DNA of 38,396 nt from positions 1-38,396 of the forward strand of contig NZ_JOFH01000048.1 of assembly GCF_000721235.1 (NCBI RefSeq), in the 5' to 3' direction. Positions 30,489 through 37,317 of this stretch are shown one piece after another. The translations under genes were made by a program, and so were the position numbers. Below the pieces are notes generated by a model. The model saw only the letters and a list, made by a program, of their open reading frames with translations, was not told the DNA's origin and searched no databases. The stretch comes from Streptomyces olivaceus. GTDB lineage: Bacteria; Actinomycetota; Actinomycetes; Streptomycetales; Streptomycetaceae. The stretch's first letter is position 1; each line of letters starts with the position of its first letter.

Positions 30489-32813
30489 ATGGACTACGAC
30501 GACCTGCTCGTGCTGCCGCCCGTCGGCCACCTGCCCGGAACGGACGACGTGCCGGGCAGGGCATCGCCGGGGGTGCGTACCGCGAACCGGCGCGGACGTG
30601 CCCGCGCCCGCCTTGCGAAGACCTTGACCCGGCCGGGTTCCGCGGCCGATGGCCCGGTTTCTGCCGAAGGCCCGGCGAACACGCCGGGGGACGCCCCTGA
30701 CGGTTCCGCGCGGGCACCCGACGAGGAGGGCCTGTGTTTCGCGCTGCTGGGGCCGGTCAGGGCGTGGCGCGGTGAACGCGAGCTGGATCTGGGGCCGCCG
30801 CAGCAACAGGCCGTGCTGGCGGCGTTGCTGCTGCGCCGCGGACGTCCCGCCACGGCCGCCGAGCTGATCGACGCCGTGTGGGGCGACCGCCCGCCGCGTG
30901 CGGCTGTGTCCATGCTGCGCACGTACGCGTCCCGGCTGCGCAAGGTCCTGGAACCCGTGCGTGCGGCCGGTGAGCCGCCGAAGGTGATCGTCACGGCCGC
31001 GGACGGATACCGTATCCGCGTCCCCGGACGCGCGGTGGACCTGGACCTGTTCGAGCAGCGGGTCGCCAAGGCGCGGAAGCTGCGGGGCGAGGGCCGGCTG
31101 TCCGCCGCCTCGGAGCTGCTGCACACCGCGCTCGACGTATGGGAGGGGACGCCGCTGGCCGGCCTCCCGGGGCCCCTGGCCCAGGACGAACGCTCCCGGC
31201 TGGCCGAGGTACGACTGAGCGTCCTGGAGGCCTCTCTCGACGCGGAGGTCGAGCTGGGGCGCCACGGTGAGTCGATCGCCGCACTCACCGCACTCCTGAG
31301 CAAGCACCCCCTGAGGGAGCGGCTGTGCCGGCTCCTCATGCTGGCGCTGTACCGCTCGGGGCGGCAGGCCGAGGCGCTGGCGGCCTACCGCGGCATGCGA
31401 AGCACCCTGGTGGCCGAGCTGGGCATCGAACCCGGCACGTCACTCAGGGACCTGCATGACCGCATGTTGGCGGCCGACCCCGCCCTGGTCCCGGCCGGAC
31501 CTCCTGGGAAGGACGACGTCCAAGAAGCGTCCTTGCCGCCCGTGACCGGCGTACGGCCGGCGCAACTCCCCGCCGACCTCGCCACGTTCACCGGGCGCGA
31601 GACGGAACTCGCCCAGGCCGACGCGATGTTGACGAGCGGAGGGAAGACCGCTGCGGTCGTGATCGCTGCCTTCAGCGGCATGGCAGGCGTGGGCAAGACC
31701 ACCCTGGCGGTGCACTGGGCCCACCGGGTCGCCCACCGCTACCCCGACGGACAGCTCTTCCTCGACTTGCGCGGGTTCGACCCGGCCGCCGCCGCCATGT
31801 CACCGGCGGAGGTGGTCCGTGTCTTCCTGGAAGCCCTCGGGGTCCCCGCCCGAAGCGTTCCCGACTCCCCGGACGCCCGGATCGCGCTCTACCGCACCCT
31901 GCTCGCGGATCGCCGGATGCTCATCCTGCTCGACAACGCCCGCAACAGCGAACAGGTCCGCCCCCTGCTGCCCGGCTCACCGGGATGCCTGGTCGTCGTC
32001 ACCAGCCGTACCCAGCTCTTCGGCCTGGTGGCCGGCGCGGGGGCCCGTCCGGTGGCAGTGAACCCCCTGACACCTGCTGAGGCACACGCCTTCCTGACCC
32101 GGCGCCTGGGCGCCGGGCCGCCGACGGCGGAACCGCGGGCGACCGACGAGATCATCACGCGCTGCGGCCGACTGCCGCTGGCCCTCGCGCTGGTCGCCGC
32201 TCGTGCCGCGACCCGCCCCGGGCATCCGCTCGGCGCCGTCGCCAGGGAGCTGAGCGACAGCCGGGGCAGCCTCGACGCCTTCACCGTATGCGATCCCGCC
32301 ACGGACCTGCGCGCCGTCTTCTCCTCCTCCTACGACCACGTGTCCCGGCCCGCCGCCCGGCTGTTCCACCTGCTCGGTCTGGTCCCCGGCCCGGACATCT
32401 CCGTCCACGCCGCGGCCGCCCTCGCGGGGCTCCCGCTGCGTGAGACCCGCACGCTGCTCACCGAACTCGTCCGCTCCCACCTGCTCGTAGAGCAGTCGCC
32501 GGGCCGCCACACCGTGCACGAACTGCTGCGGGTCCACGCCGCCGAACGTGTCCTCACGGAGGAACCGCGGCAGGAACGGGAACGCGCCGTGGAGCGGCTT
32601 CTGTGCTGGTACCTGCACACCGCCGATGCGGCCTGCCCCGACCTCGCCGAACGCGGATGCCGGACCCCTCTCGAGCCACCACCCCCTTCCTGCCATCCCC
32701 TGACGTTCACTACGCGGGACCAGGCCTTGCGATGGTGCGAGCAGGAGCGCCCCAACCTCGTCGCGGCGGCGCACCTGGCGGCCACCACGGCCCGGCCGTG
32801 CACGGTGCGGTGA
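30489..32813 (+). CDS. AfsR/SARP-type regulator (BTAD + NB-ARC), C-terminally truncated
   Basis: 774 residues. A non-conserved N-terminus of about 80 residues begins MDYDDLLVLPP. Next is an OmpR-like winged HTH with BTAD (FALLGPVRAWRGERELDLGP ... LIDAVWGDRPPRAAVSMLRTYASRLRK ... GYRIRVPGRAVDLDLFEQ), then an NB-ARC ATPase: Walker A FSGMAGVGKTTLAVHWAH (about 396), Walker B RRMLILLDNARN, and RCGRLPLALALVAARA. After the winged-helix part it stops at QERPNLVAAAHLAATTARPCTVR, where full-length AfsR proteins continue into about 250-300 residues of TPR, so the sensor region is missing. SARPs activate secondary-metabolite or stress genes. A hairpin overlaps the stop codon. Confidence 0.88.
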   Translation: MDYDDLLVLPPVGHLPGTDDVPGRASPGVRTANRRGRARARLAKTLTRPGSAADGPVSAEGPANTPGDAPDGSARAPDEEGLCFALLGPVRAWRGERELDLGPPQQQAVLAALLLRRGRPATAAELIDAVWGDRPPRAAVSMLRTYASRLRKVLEPVRAAGEPPKVIVTAADGYRIRVPGRAVDLDLFEQRVAKARKLRGEGRLSAASELLHTALDVWEGTPLAGLPGPLAQDERSRLAEVRLSVLEASLDAEVELGRHGESIAALTALLSKHPLRERLCRLLMLALYRSGRQAEALAAYRGMRSTLVAELGIEPGTSLRDLHDRMLAADPALVPAGPPGKDDVQEASLPPVTGVRPAQLPADLATFTGRETELAQADAMLTSGGKTAAVVIAAFSGMAGVGKTTLAVHWAHRVAHRYPDGQLFLDLRGFDPAAAAMSPAEVVRVFLEALGVPARSVPDSPDARIALYRTLLADRRMLILLDNARNSEQVRPLLPGSPGCLVVVTSRTQLFGLVAGAGARPVAVNPLTPAEAHAFLTRRLGAGPPTAEPRATDEIITRCGRLPLALALVAARAATRPGHPLGAVARELSDSRGSLDAFTVCDPATDLRAVFSSSYDHVSRPAARLFHLLGLVPGPDISVHAAAALAGLPLRETRTLLTELVRSHLLVEQSPGRHTVHELLRVHAAERVLTEEPRQERERAVERLLCWYLHTADAACPDLAERGCRTPLEPPPPSCHPLTFTTRDQALRWCEQERPNLVAAAHLAATTARPCTVR

Positions 32814-32830
32814 CCGGTCGCCGCACCGTG
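32801..32830 (+). terminator. Hairpin terminator overlapping the AfsR-like stop codon
   Basis: A perfect 10-bp stem (CACGGTGCGG / CCGCACCGTG) with a 10-nt loop that contains the TGA stop at 32811-32813. Confidence 0.75.
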
Positions 32831-32969
32831 TGCCCCCTCCCGTCCGATCCCCGCGGCGCTCGGCTGTCGCCGTGCGGACCGTAGCTCGCCGTGCGTCGCC
32901 GTCGAACGGCGCCCCGGCCCGTGGCCGCGCCCACCGCCGAAGAAAAATCCGCCCGATTCCCGAGCCGCT

Positions 32970-32998
32970 TGTAACGTTCGGCGCCCGGGCCGCACTGA
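32970..32998 (+). promoter_or_regulatory. Shared promoter element, copy B (flavodoxin-like gene)
   Basis: TGTAAC (32970-32975), 17 nt, CACTGA (32993-32998), then 6 nt to the ATG at 33005; nearly identical to copy A including the TTCGGCG and GCCG of the spacer. It implies a leaderless transcript. Confidence 0.6.
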
Positions 32999-33004
32999 GG
33001 GGGT

Positions 33005-33706
33005 ATGCGTTATGACGACCTGCGTGCGCTGTACCTCAACTGCACGCTGAAGAAGAGTCCCGAACTGAGCCACACCCAGGGCCTGATCGACCTGAGTTCT
33101 CGCATCATGGAGAAGCAGGGCGTCCAGGTGGAGCACGTGCGGCCGGTCGATCACGAGATCGCCACCGGTGTGTGGCCGGACATGACCGAGCACGGCTGGG
33201 AGCGCGACGCGTGGCCCGCCCTCTACCAGCAGGTGATGGCCGCCGACATCCTCGTCATCGGCGGGCCGATCTGGCTGGGGGACAACAGTTCCGTCGCCAA
33301 GATGGTCATCGAGCGGCTCTACGCCTGTTCGGGCCTGCTCAACGACGTCGGCCAGTACGCCTACTACGGGCGGGTCGGCGGCTGCCTGATCACCGGCAAC
33401 GAGGACGGCGCCAAGCACTGCGCCATGAACGTCCTCTACAGCCTGCAGCACCTGGGGTACGCGATCCCGCCGCAGGCGGACGCGGGCTGGATCGGCGAGG
33501 CCGGACCCGGCCCGTCCTACCTCGACCCCGGCTCCAGCGGTCCCGCCAACGACTTCACCAACAGGAACACCACGTTCATGACCTGGAACCTGCTGCACAT
33601 GGCCCGGCTGCTCAAGGACGCCGGCGGTGTTCCGGCCCACGGCAACCAGCGCTCGCAGTGGGACGCCGGATGCCGGTTCGACTTCGAGAACCCCGAGTAC
33701 CGCTGA
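33005..33706 (+). CDS. Flavodoxin-fold NAD(P)H-dependent FMN reductase-like protein
   Basis: 233 residues. The sequence MRYDDLRALYLNCTLKKSPELSHTQGLIDLSSRIMEKQG opens a flavodoxin fold with the phosphate loop in NCTLKKSPELSHT. Further flavin-binding loops are VIGGPIWLGDNSSVAKMVIERLYA and YYGRVGGCLITGNEDGAKHC, and the end has FMTWNLLHMARLLKDAGG. It should bind FMN and act as a soluble oxidoreductase or flavin reductase. Promoter element B lies directly at the ATG and no ribosome-binding site is needed. It begins a run with the coiled-coil and DM13 genes, though hairpins separate them. Confidence 0.88.
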   Translation: MRYDDLRALYLNCTLKKSPELSHTQGLIDLSSRIMEKQGVQVEHVRPVDHEIATGVWPDMTEHGWERDAWPALYQQVMAADILVIGGPIWLGDNSSVAKMVIERLYACSGLLNDVGQYAYYGRVGGCLITGNEDGAKHCAMNVLYSLQHLGYAIPPQADAGWIGEAGPGPSYLDPGSSGPANDFTNRNTTFMTWNLLHMARLLKDAGGVPAHGNQRSQWDAGCRFDFENPEYR

Positions 33707-33760
33707 ACCCCGAGTGCCGCTCCATTCCCGTACACACAACTCACTGACAAGAGGCCAGAC

Positions 33761-34636
33761 ATGACTGTCGGATCCGTGGAAACCGTTCCCACCTGCGCCT
33801 ACCCGGGCTGCGAGATGCCCGCCGAGGCGCCCGCCCCCGGCGCGCAGGGGCCGGCGCCCCACTTCTGTCCGGACCCCGAGCACAACTCGCTCGGCGCGTT
33901 CCGCAAGATCCGTGCCAAGCGGCAGCAGCGCAAGGAGGACAAGCGCGTCGCGACCGAGGCCAAGAAGGCCGCGAAAAAGGCAGCCAAGGAAGGCCAGGCG
34001 CCGGCCGTGGAACAGCAGCCCTGGCCCGCCGCCTCCGCGGAGACGTCCGCCACCGGCACGACATCCGGTACGGAAACGGCGCCCCCGGCGTCCGAGCAGG
34101 ACCCGGTGGCCGCGCAGGACACGGCGTCCGAGCAGGACGTGGACGGTGAGATGGCCGCGCTGATGGCCATGACGACGGCCGAGGGCGACCGCGCCGCTCA
34201 GTCGCGTGATGCGCTCGTCGCACTCATCGAGCAGCTTGTCACCGAACTTCCGGGCTACATCGAAGAGCTGGCAGTCATCACGGATTCCGCGGCCGCCGAG
34301 GCACGGATCGAGACGGTCACCCGCGCCTGCGCGCAGCGCATCCTGGCCGCCGAAGGACGGGCCGCCCTCGCCGAGGAGGCCGGCGACATGGCCGTGGCCG
34401 CGCTCGACGCCGCCCAGGAGAAGTTCACCGAGGAGACCACCGCGATCCGCGAGGAGACGGCCCGCCAGGTGGCTGACGCCGAGTTCGTCCGGGCCGAACT
34501 GGAGCGCTACCGCGAGCGCGTGAGCACGCTGGAAGTCCGCCTTGACGCCGTCCGCGACGAGGCCGACGAGCTGCGCCGCGAGCGGGCGGCACGCCCCACT
34601 GCCGACCAGGGACAGCCGCGCCCCGCCGGGCGGTAG
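33761..34636 (+). CDS. Zinc-finger-like coiled-coil protein
   Basis: 291 residues, ATG 33761 with AAGAGG upstream. The N-terminus has a probable zinc-binding unit CAYPGCEMP ... [10 protein letters not shown] (Cys/Cys and Cys/His pairs, residues 12-42), followed by a Lys/Arg-rich helix ([16 protein letters not shown]), a disordered Ala/Thr/Glu region, and a coiled coil from about residue 135 to 280 ([31 protein letters not shown]). Similar finger-plus-coil proteins occur on actinobacterial plasmids and integrative elements, where KfrA-like proteins bind DNA; that link is from recall of architecture only. No membrane segment. Role unknown. Confidence 0.75.
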   Translation: MTVGSVETVPTCAYPGCEMPAEAPAPGAQGPAPHFCPDPEHNSLGAFRKIRAKRQQRKEDKRVATEAKKAAKKAAKEGQAPAVEQQPWPAASAETSATGTTSGTETAPPASEQDPVAAQDTASEQDVDGEMAALMAMTTAEGDRAAQSRDALVALIEQLVTELPGYIEELAVITDSAAAEARIETVTRACAQRILAAEGRAALAEEAGDMAVAALDAAQEKFTEETTAIREETARQVADAEFVRAELERYRERVSTLEVRLDAVRDEADELRRERAARPTADQGQPRPAGR

Positions 34637-34648
34637 ACGCGAACCGTC

Positions 34649-34690
34649 CGCCGTCCGGCGCTTCCCGTGTCCCGCGCCCGCCGGACGGCG
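34649..34690 (+). terminator. Hairpin terminator
   Basis: A perfect 12-bp stem (CGCCGTCCGGCG / CGCCGGACGGCG) with an 18-nt loop, 13 nt after the coiled-coil gene. Confidence 0.7.
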
Positions 34691-34726
34691 TTCCCGCGCG
34701 AAGACCCCACAGAGATGGAAACACTC

Positions 34727-35233
34727 ATGGACCGAACCAAGCGTCCGATCCTCTGGACCACCGTCGCCGCCGTCGTCGTCCTGGCGGCGGTCGGGCTCTA
34801 CCTCTTCCAGCCCTGGCGGCTGTTCACGTCGAACCGTGTGGACGAGGCCGCCCCCGTCGCCACCGACCAGCGGCGGGTGACAACCGAGCCGTTGGCCACC
34901 GGCAGCTTCGTCTCCCACGAACACGAGACCAGCGGGTCGGTGGAAGTCCAGCCGCTCACGGACGGAAAGGCCAACCTGCGCCTGACGGATCTGCGTACCT
35001 CCGACGGCCCGGCGCTGCACGTCTGGCTCAGCGACCAGCCGGTCGAGCAGGACGGCGGCGGCAACCTCGACGACGGCGACCACCTCGACCTCGGTGATCT
35101 CAAGGGCAACGAGGGCAACCAGAACTACGCGATACCGGCCGGCACCGACCTCGACAGGTTCTCCACGGTGACGATCTGGTGCGAGCGCTTCAGCGTGTCG
35201 TTCGGTGCGGCCGAGCTGCGGCAGAGCAGCTGA
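34727..35233 (+). CDS. Membrane-anchored DM13 domain protein
   Basis: 168 residues. One N-terminal hydrophobic helix (residues 7-25, ILWTTVAAVVVLAAVGLYLF) acts as uncleaved anchor. The rest is a DM13 domain outside the membrane: ATGSFVSHEHETSGSVEV, LRTSDGPALHVWLSDQP, HLDLGDLKGNEGNQNYAIP and VTIWCERFSVSFGAAEL, with the conserved Cys in IWCERF proposed for redox chemistry in DM13 proteins. An in-frame ATG at 34715 would add four residues. It lies between two hairpins, so its promoter must lie within 34637-34726 or expression depends on read-through. The redox neighbourhood fits an electron-transfer role. Confidence 0.88.
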   Translation: MDRTKRPILWTTVAAVVVLAAVGLYLFQPWRLFTSNRVDEAAPVATDQRRVTTEPLATGSFVSHEHETSGSVEVQPLTDGKANLRLTDLRTSDGPALHVWLSDQPVEQDGGGNLDDGDHLDLGDLKGNEGNQNYAIPAGTDLDRFSTVTIWCERFSVSFGAAELRQSS

Positions 35234-35257
35234 CGCCGTAGGCCGCACGGTGCTGGC

Positions 35258-35288
35258 GTGGAGCAGGTGGCAGGAACACCTGCTCCAC
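35258..35288 (+). terminator. Hairpin terminator of the DM13 gene
   Basis: A perfect 12-bp stem (GTGGAGCAGGTG / CACCTGCTCCAC) with a 7-nt loop, 25 nt past the stop codon. Confidence 0.85.
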
Positions 35289-35340
35289 GGCTGTTCCCGA
35301 TGCGGGCCGGATGTATGGTCCTGGCATCGTTCCGAAGGCC

Positions 35341-35373
35341 GTATACGGGCGTATCGCCGTATACGGGCGTATC
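35341..35373. promoter_or_regulatory. Tandem palindromic 15-mers upstream of first anti-sigma gene
   Basis: GTATACGGGCGTATC occurs twice (35341-35355 and 35359-35373, 18-nt period). Each copy has the palindromic arms ATACG-GG-CGTAT. It is 41-73 nt upstream of the ATG at 35414, a likely two-site operator or promoter element. Confidence 0.6.
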
Positions 35374-35413
35374 CAGGGGGCGTGTTGGTCACGGAGGAGA
35401 TCAGGCAGGTGCC

Positions 35414-35644
35414 ATGAACTGTGGTGATTTCGTCGACTCGGTCACCGCCTTCCTCGACGGCGCAATGGACGAAGCGACCGAGCTTCGCTTCCTCACGCAT
35501 CTGACGACGTGCGGCGACTGCGAGACCTGTTTCGACCAGTTCCGGCAGACGATCACGATCCTGGGTGAGCTGCCCGAAGAGCGCCTGGCCACGGCGGCCC
35601 GTAACCAACTACTGGGCGCCTTCGGCGCGTTGCGGCGGGACTGA
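35414..35644 (+). CDS. Small zinc-binding anti-sigma-like protein (first copy)
   Basis: 76 residues with the zf-HC2/ZAS pattern H-x3-C-x2-C in HLTTCGDCETC, and an N-terminal Cys (MNCGDFVDSVTAFLDGAM). No membrane helix, so soluble. It is a paralogue of the equally long protein at 36449, identical at nearly half the positions (DFV, FLDGAM, DQxRQTI, GEL, LLxAF). It lies 137 nt upstream of the ECF sigma gene, which fits a role in binding that sigma factor, perhaps in a redox-dependent way through the Zn site. The ATG has only a weak AGGCAGG. Confidence 0.8.
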   Translation: MNCGDFVDSVTAFLDGAMDEATELRFLTHLTTCGDCETCFDQFRQTITILGELPEERLATAARNQLLGAFGALRRD

Positions 35645-35781
35645 CGCTCTGGCTACAGTCAGCCGCGCCTGCCCGGCGCAGGTCATTACGGTGCCGTGAC
35701 CGGACGCTTCGGTGTGCAGTTCGCCTCACCGGACTGGCCTAGGCTGGCACCCCCAATCTGCGGTCGGCAAGGGAGAGGTCA

Positions 35782-36462
35782 ATGGCGGGCGCACACGAAC
35801 TGCCGCCGGACGAGGTCCTGGTCCAGCGACTGCGCAGCGGTGACGAGGAGGCGTTCGCGCTGGTCCTGGACACCTGGTCGGGCGGCATGCTCCGGCTGGC
35901 CTCGTCCTTCGTCTCGACCAAGGCATCGGCCGAGGAGGCCGTCCAGGACACCTGGCTGGCGGTCATCAAGGGCATCGGCGACTTCGAGGGCCGTTCGTCC
36001 CTGAAGACCTGGGTGTACCGGATCCTGGTCCGCACCGCCAAGACCCGCGGTACGAAGGAGAGCAGGACGGTTCCCTTCACCAGCCTGCTGCCGGAGGAGG
36101 CCGAGGCGACGGTGGACGCCTCCCGCTTCCGGTCCCCCGGCGAGCGGTACGCCGGACACTGGGCCGTCGGTCAGGAACCGCGCCCGTGGCACCTGCCCGA
36201 GGATCACGTGCTGCGCGGCGAGGTACGCGAGCTGATAGCCGAGGCGCTCGACGACCTTCCGCCCCGCCTGCGCGCGGTACTCACCCTCCGGGACGTCGAA
36301 GGGTACGGCTCGCAGGAGGTGTGTTCCCTGCTGGAGATATCGCCCGGCAACCAACGCGTCCTCCTCCATCGTGCCAGGGCGATGCTGCGCAGTAGGCTGG
36401 ACGCCTATGCGTCGAGTCCCGACGATGCCCACGCAGGGGGAGGCGAACGTGGACTGCGTTGA
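35782..36462 (+). CDS. ECF-type RNA polymerase sigma factor
   Basis: 226 residues, ATG 35782 with GGGAGAGG upstream. Region 2: DEVLVQRLRSGDEEAFALVLDTWSGGMLRLASSFV ... AEEAVQDTWLAVIKGIGDFEGRSSLKTWVYRILVRTAKTR, the -10 binding core. A linker of about 50 residues carries RSPGERYAGHWAVGQEPRPWHLPEDHVL. Region 4: EALDDLPPRLRAVLTLRDVEGYGSQEVCSLLEISPGNQRVLLHRARAMLRSRL, which binds the -35. No C-terminal extra domain. It overlaps the second anti-sigma-like gene by 14 nt and follows the first. It is the obvious candidate reader of the shared TGTAAC/CACTGA element, which is inference. Confidence 0.94.
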   Translation: MAGAHELPPDEVLVQRLRSGDEEAFALVLDTWSGGMLRLASSFVSTKASAEEAVQDTWLAVIKGIGDFEGRSSLKTWVYRILVRTAKTRGTKESRTVPFTSLLPEEAEATVDASRFRSPGERYAGHWAVGQEPRPWHLPEDHVLRGEVRELIAEALDDLPPRLRAVLTLRDVEGYGSQEVCSLLEISPGNQRVLLHRARAMLRSRLDAYASSPDDAHAGGGERGLR

Positions 36463-36679
36463 CTTTGTGGAGCTGGTGACCGACTTCCTGGACGGCGCCA
36501 TGCCTCAGGAACAGGAGCGGCGCTTCGTCGAGCACCTGGCGGAATGCTCCGGGTGCGAGCGCTACCTGGACCAGTACCGCCAGACGATCGCCACGACGGG
36601 GGAGCTGACCCCGGACCACATCTCGGACGACGCCAGGCAGCACCTGCTCGCCGCGTTCAAGGGCTGGCAGCGACAGTGA
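36449..36679 (+). CDS. Small zinc-binding anti-sigma factor (second copy)
   Basis: 76 residues from GTG 36449, with GGGGGAGG 5 nt upstream and a 14-nt overlap with the sigma gene, so translation is coupled. Zinc motif H-x3-C-x2-C in EHLAECSGCERY; N-terminal Cys in MDCVDFVELVTDFLDGAM. It lacks a membrane anchor. The arrangement sigma-then-overlapping ZAS protein is classical for ECF/anti-sigma pairs. The longer in-frame ATG at 36371 lies inside the sigma gene and has no support. Confidence 0.88.
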   Translation: MDCVDFVELVTDFLDGAMPQEQERRFVEHLAECSGCERYLDQYRQTIATTGELTPDHISDDARQHLLAAFKGWQRQ

Positions 36680-36702
36680 TCCCCCGCACCCGGTAACACA
36701 CT

Positions 36703-36724
36703 GGCCGCACCTCCAAGTGCGGCC
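36703..36724 (+). terminator. Hairpin terminator of the sigma/anti-sigma operon
   Basis: A perfect 8-bp stem (GGCCGCAC / GTGCGGCC) with a 6-nt loop, 23 nt past the anti-sigma stop codon. Confidence 0.75.
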
Positions 36725-37317
36725 GACCGACGCGGACAAGAACGGCGTCGCCTCCCCGGTATCGACAAGAAGGCCGCCGTCCGCCTGCTGGCCGACATCC
36801 CGCTCACGGTTCTGCACCTGCCCGCAACTGTCGCTGCCCGGCCTCCTCGTCCTGCCACAGCTTCTGTACTCGGCTCGATGAACTACGTCCTCGGAAGGGC
36901 GTCGGCGACGACGATGAGCGTCCTGATCCCGATGGCGCCGAGAAACTGGGTGAACCGGAAGGCGGTTCCGGCGCGTAGTGGAGGTGGGTCCGGAGCGCAA
37001 AGTCGTTACGGAACCGTACCGTCGCCTGCCTCGCCATAGGCGCCGCAATGCTCACGATTCCGCTCGTCGCTACCAGCTCTACTACCGAACGCCCAGGACA
37101 ACGGGTACGACGAGGTGCGGTGCGACGGCTCGGGCGGACACACCTCGCGTCAGTCTGATGTCGGAAGAGGCGCCTTTTTGATCTGATCGAACATCGATTC
37201 TGTGGCATTGATGTCCGGTCTGAACCCATCGATTTCCTTATTCCTAAACCCTTGTTCCGCGTGGCATGTCGGTGCGCGCGACGCAGGAACAGCTCCATGA
37301 GAGACAGGGGATCGTGC
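36725..37317. other. 593-nt region without a convincing gene
   Basis: Short open frames on both strands lack consistent codon bias and recognisable domains. GC content drops in 37160-37260 (TTTTTGATCTGATCG and ATTTCCTTATTCC), which probably contains the promoter of the following regulator remnant. The rest looks like decayed coding DNA. Confidence 0.5.

Noticed and set aside
36978..37181. Short open frame in the 36.7-37.3 kb gap
   Set aside because: Arg/Thr-rich, no ribosome-binding site, no codon bias or recognisable motif.
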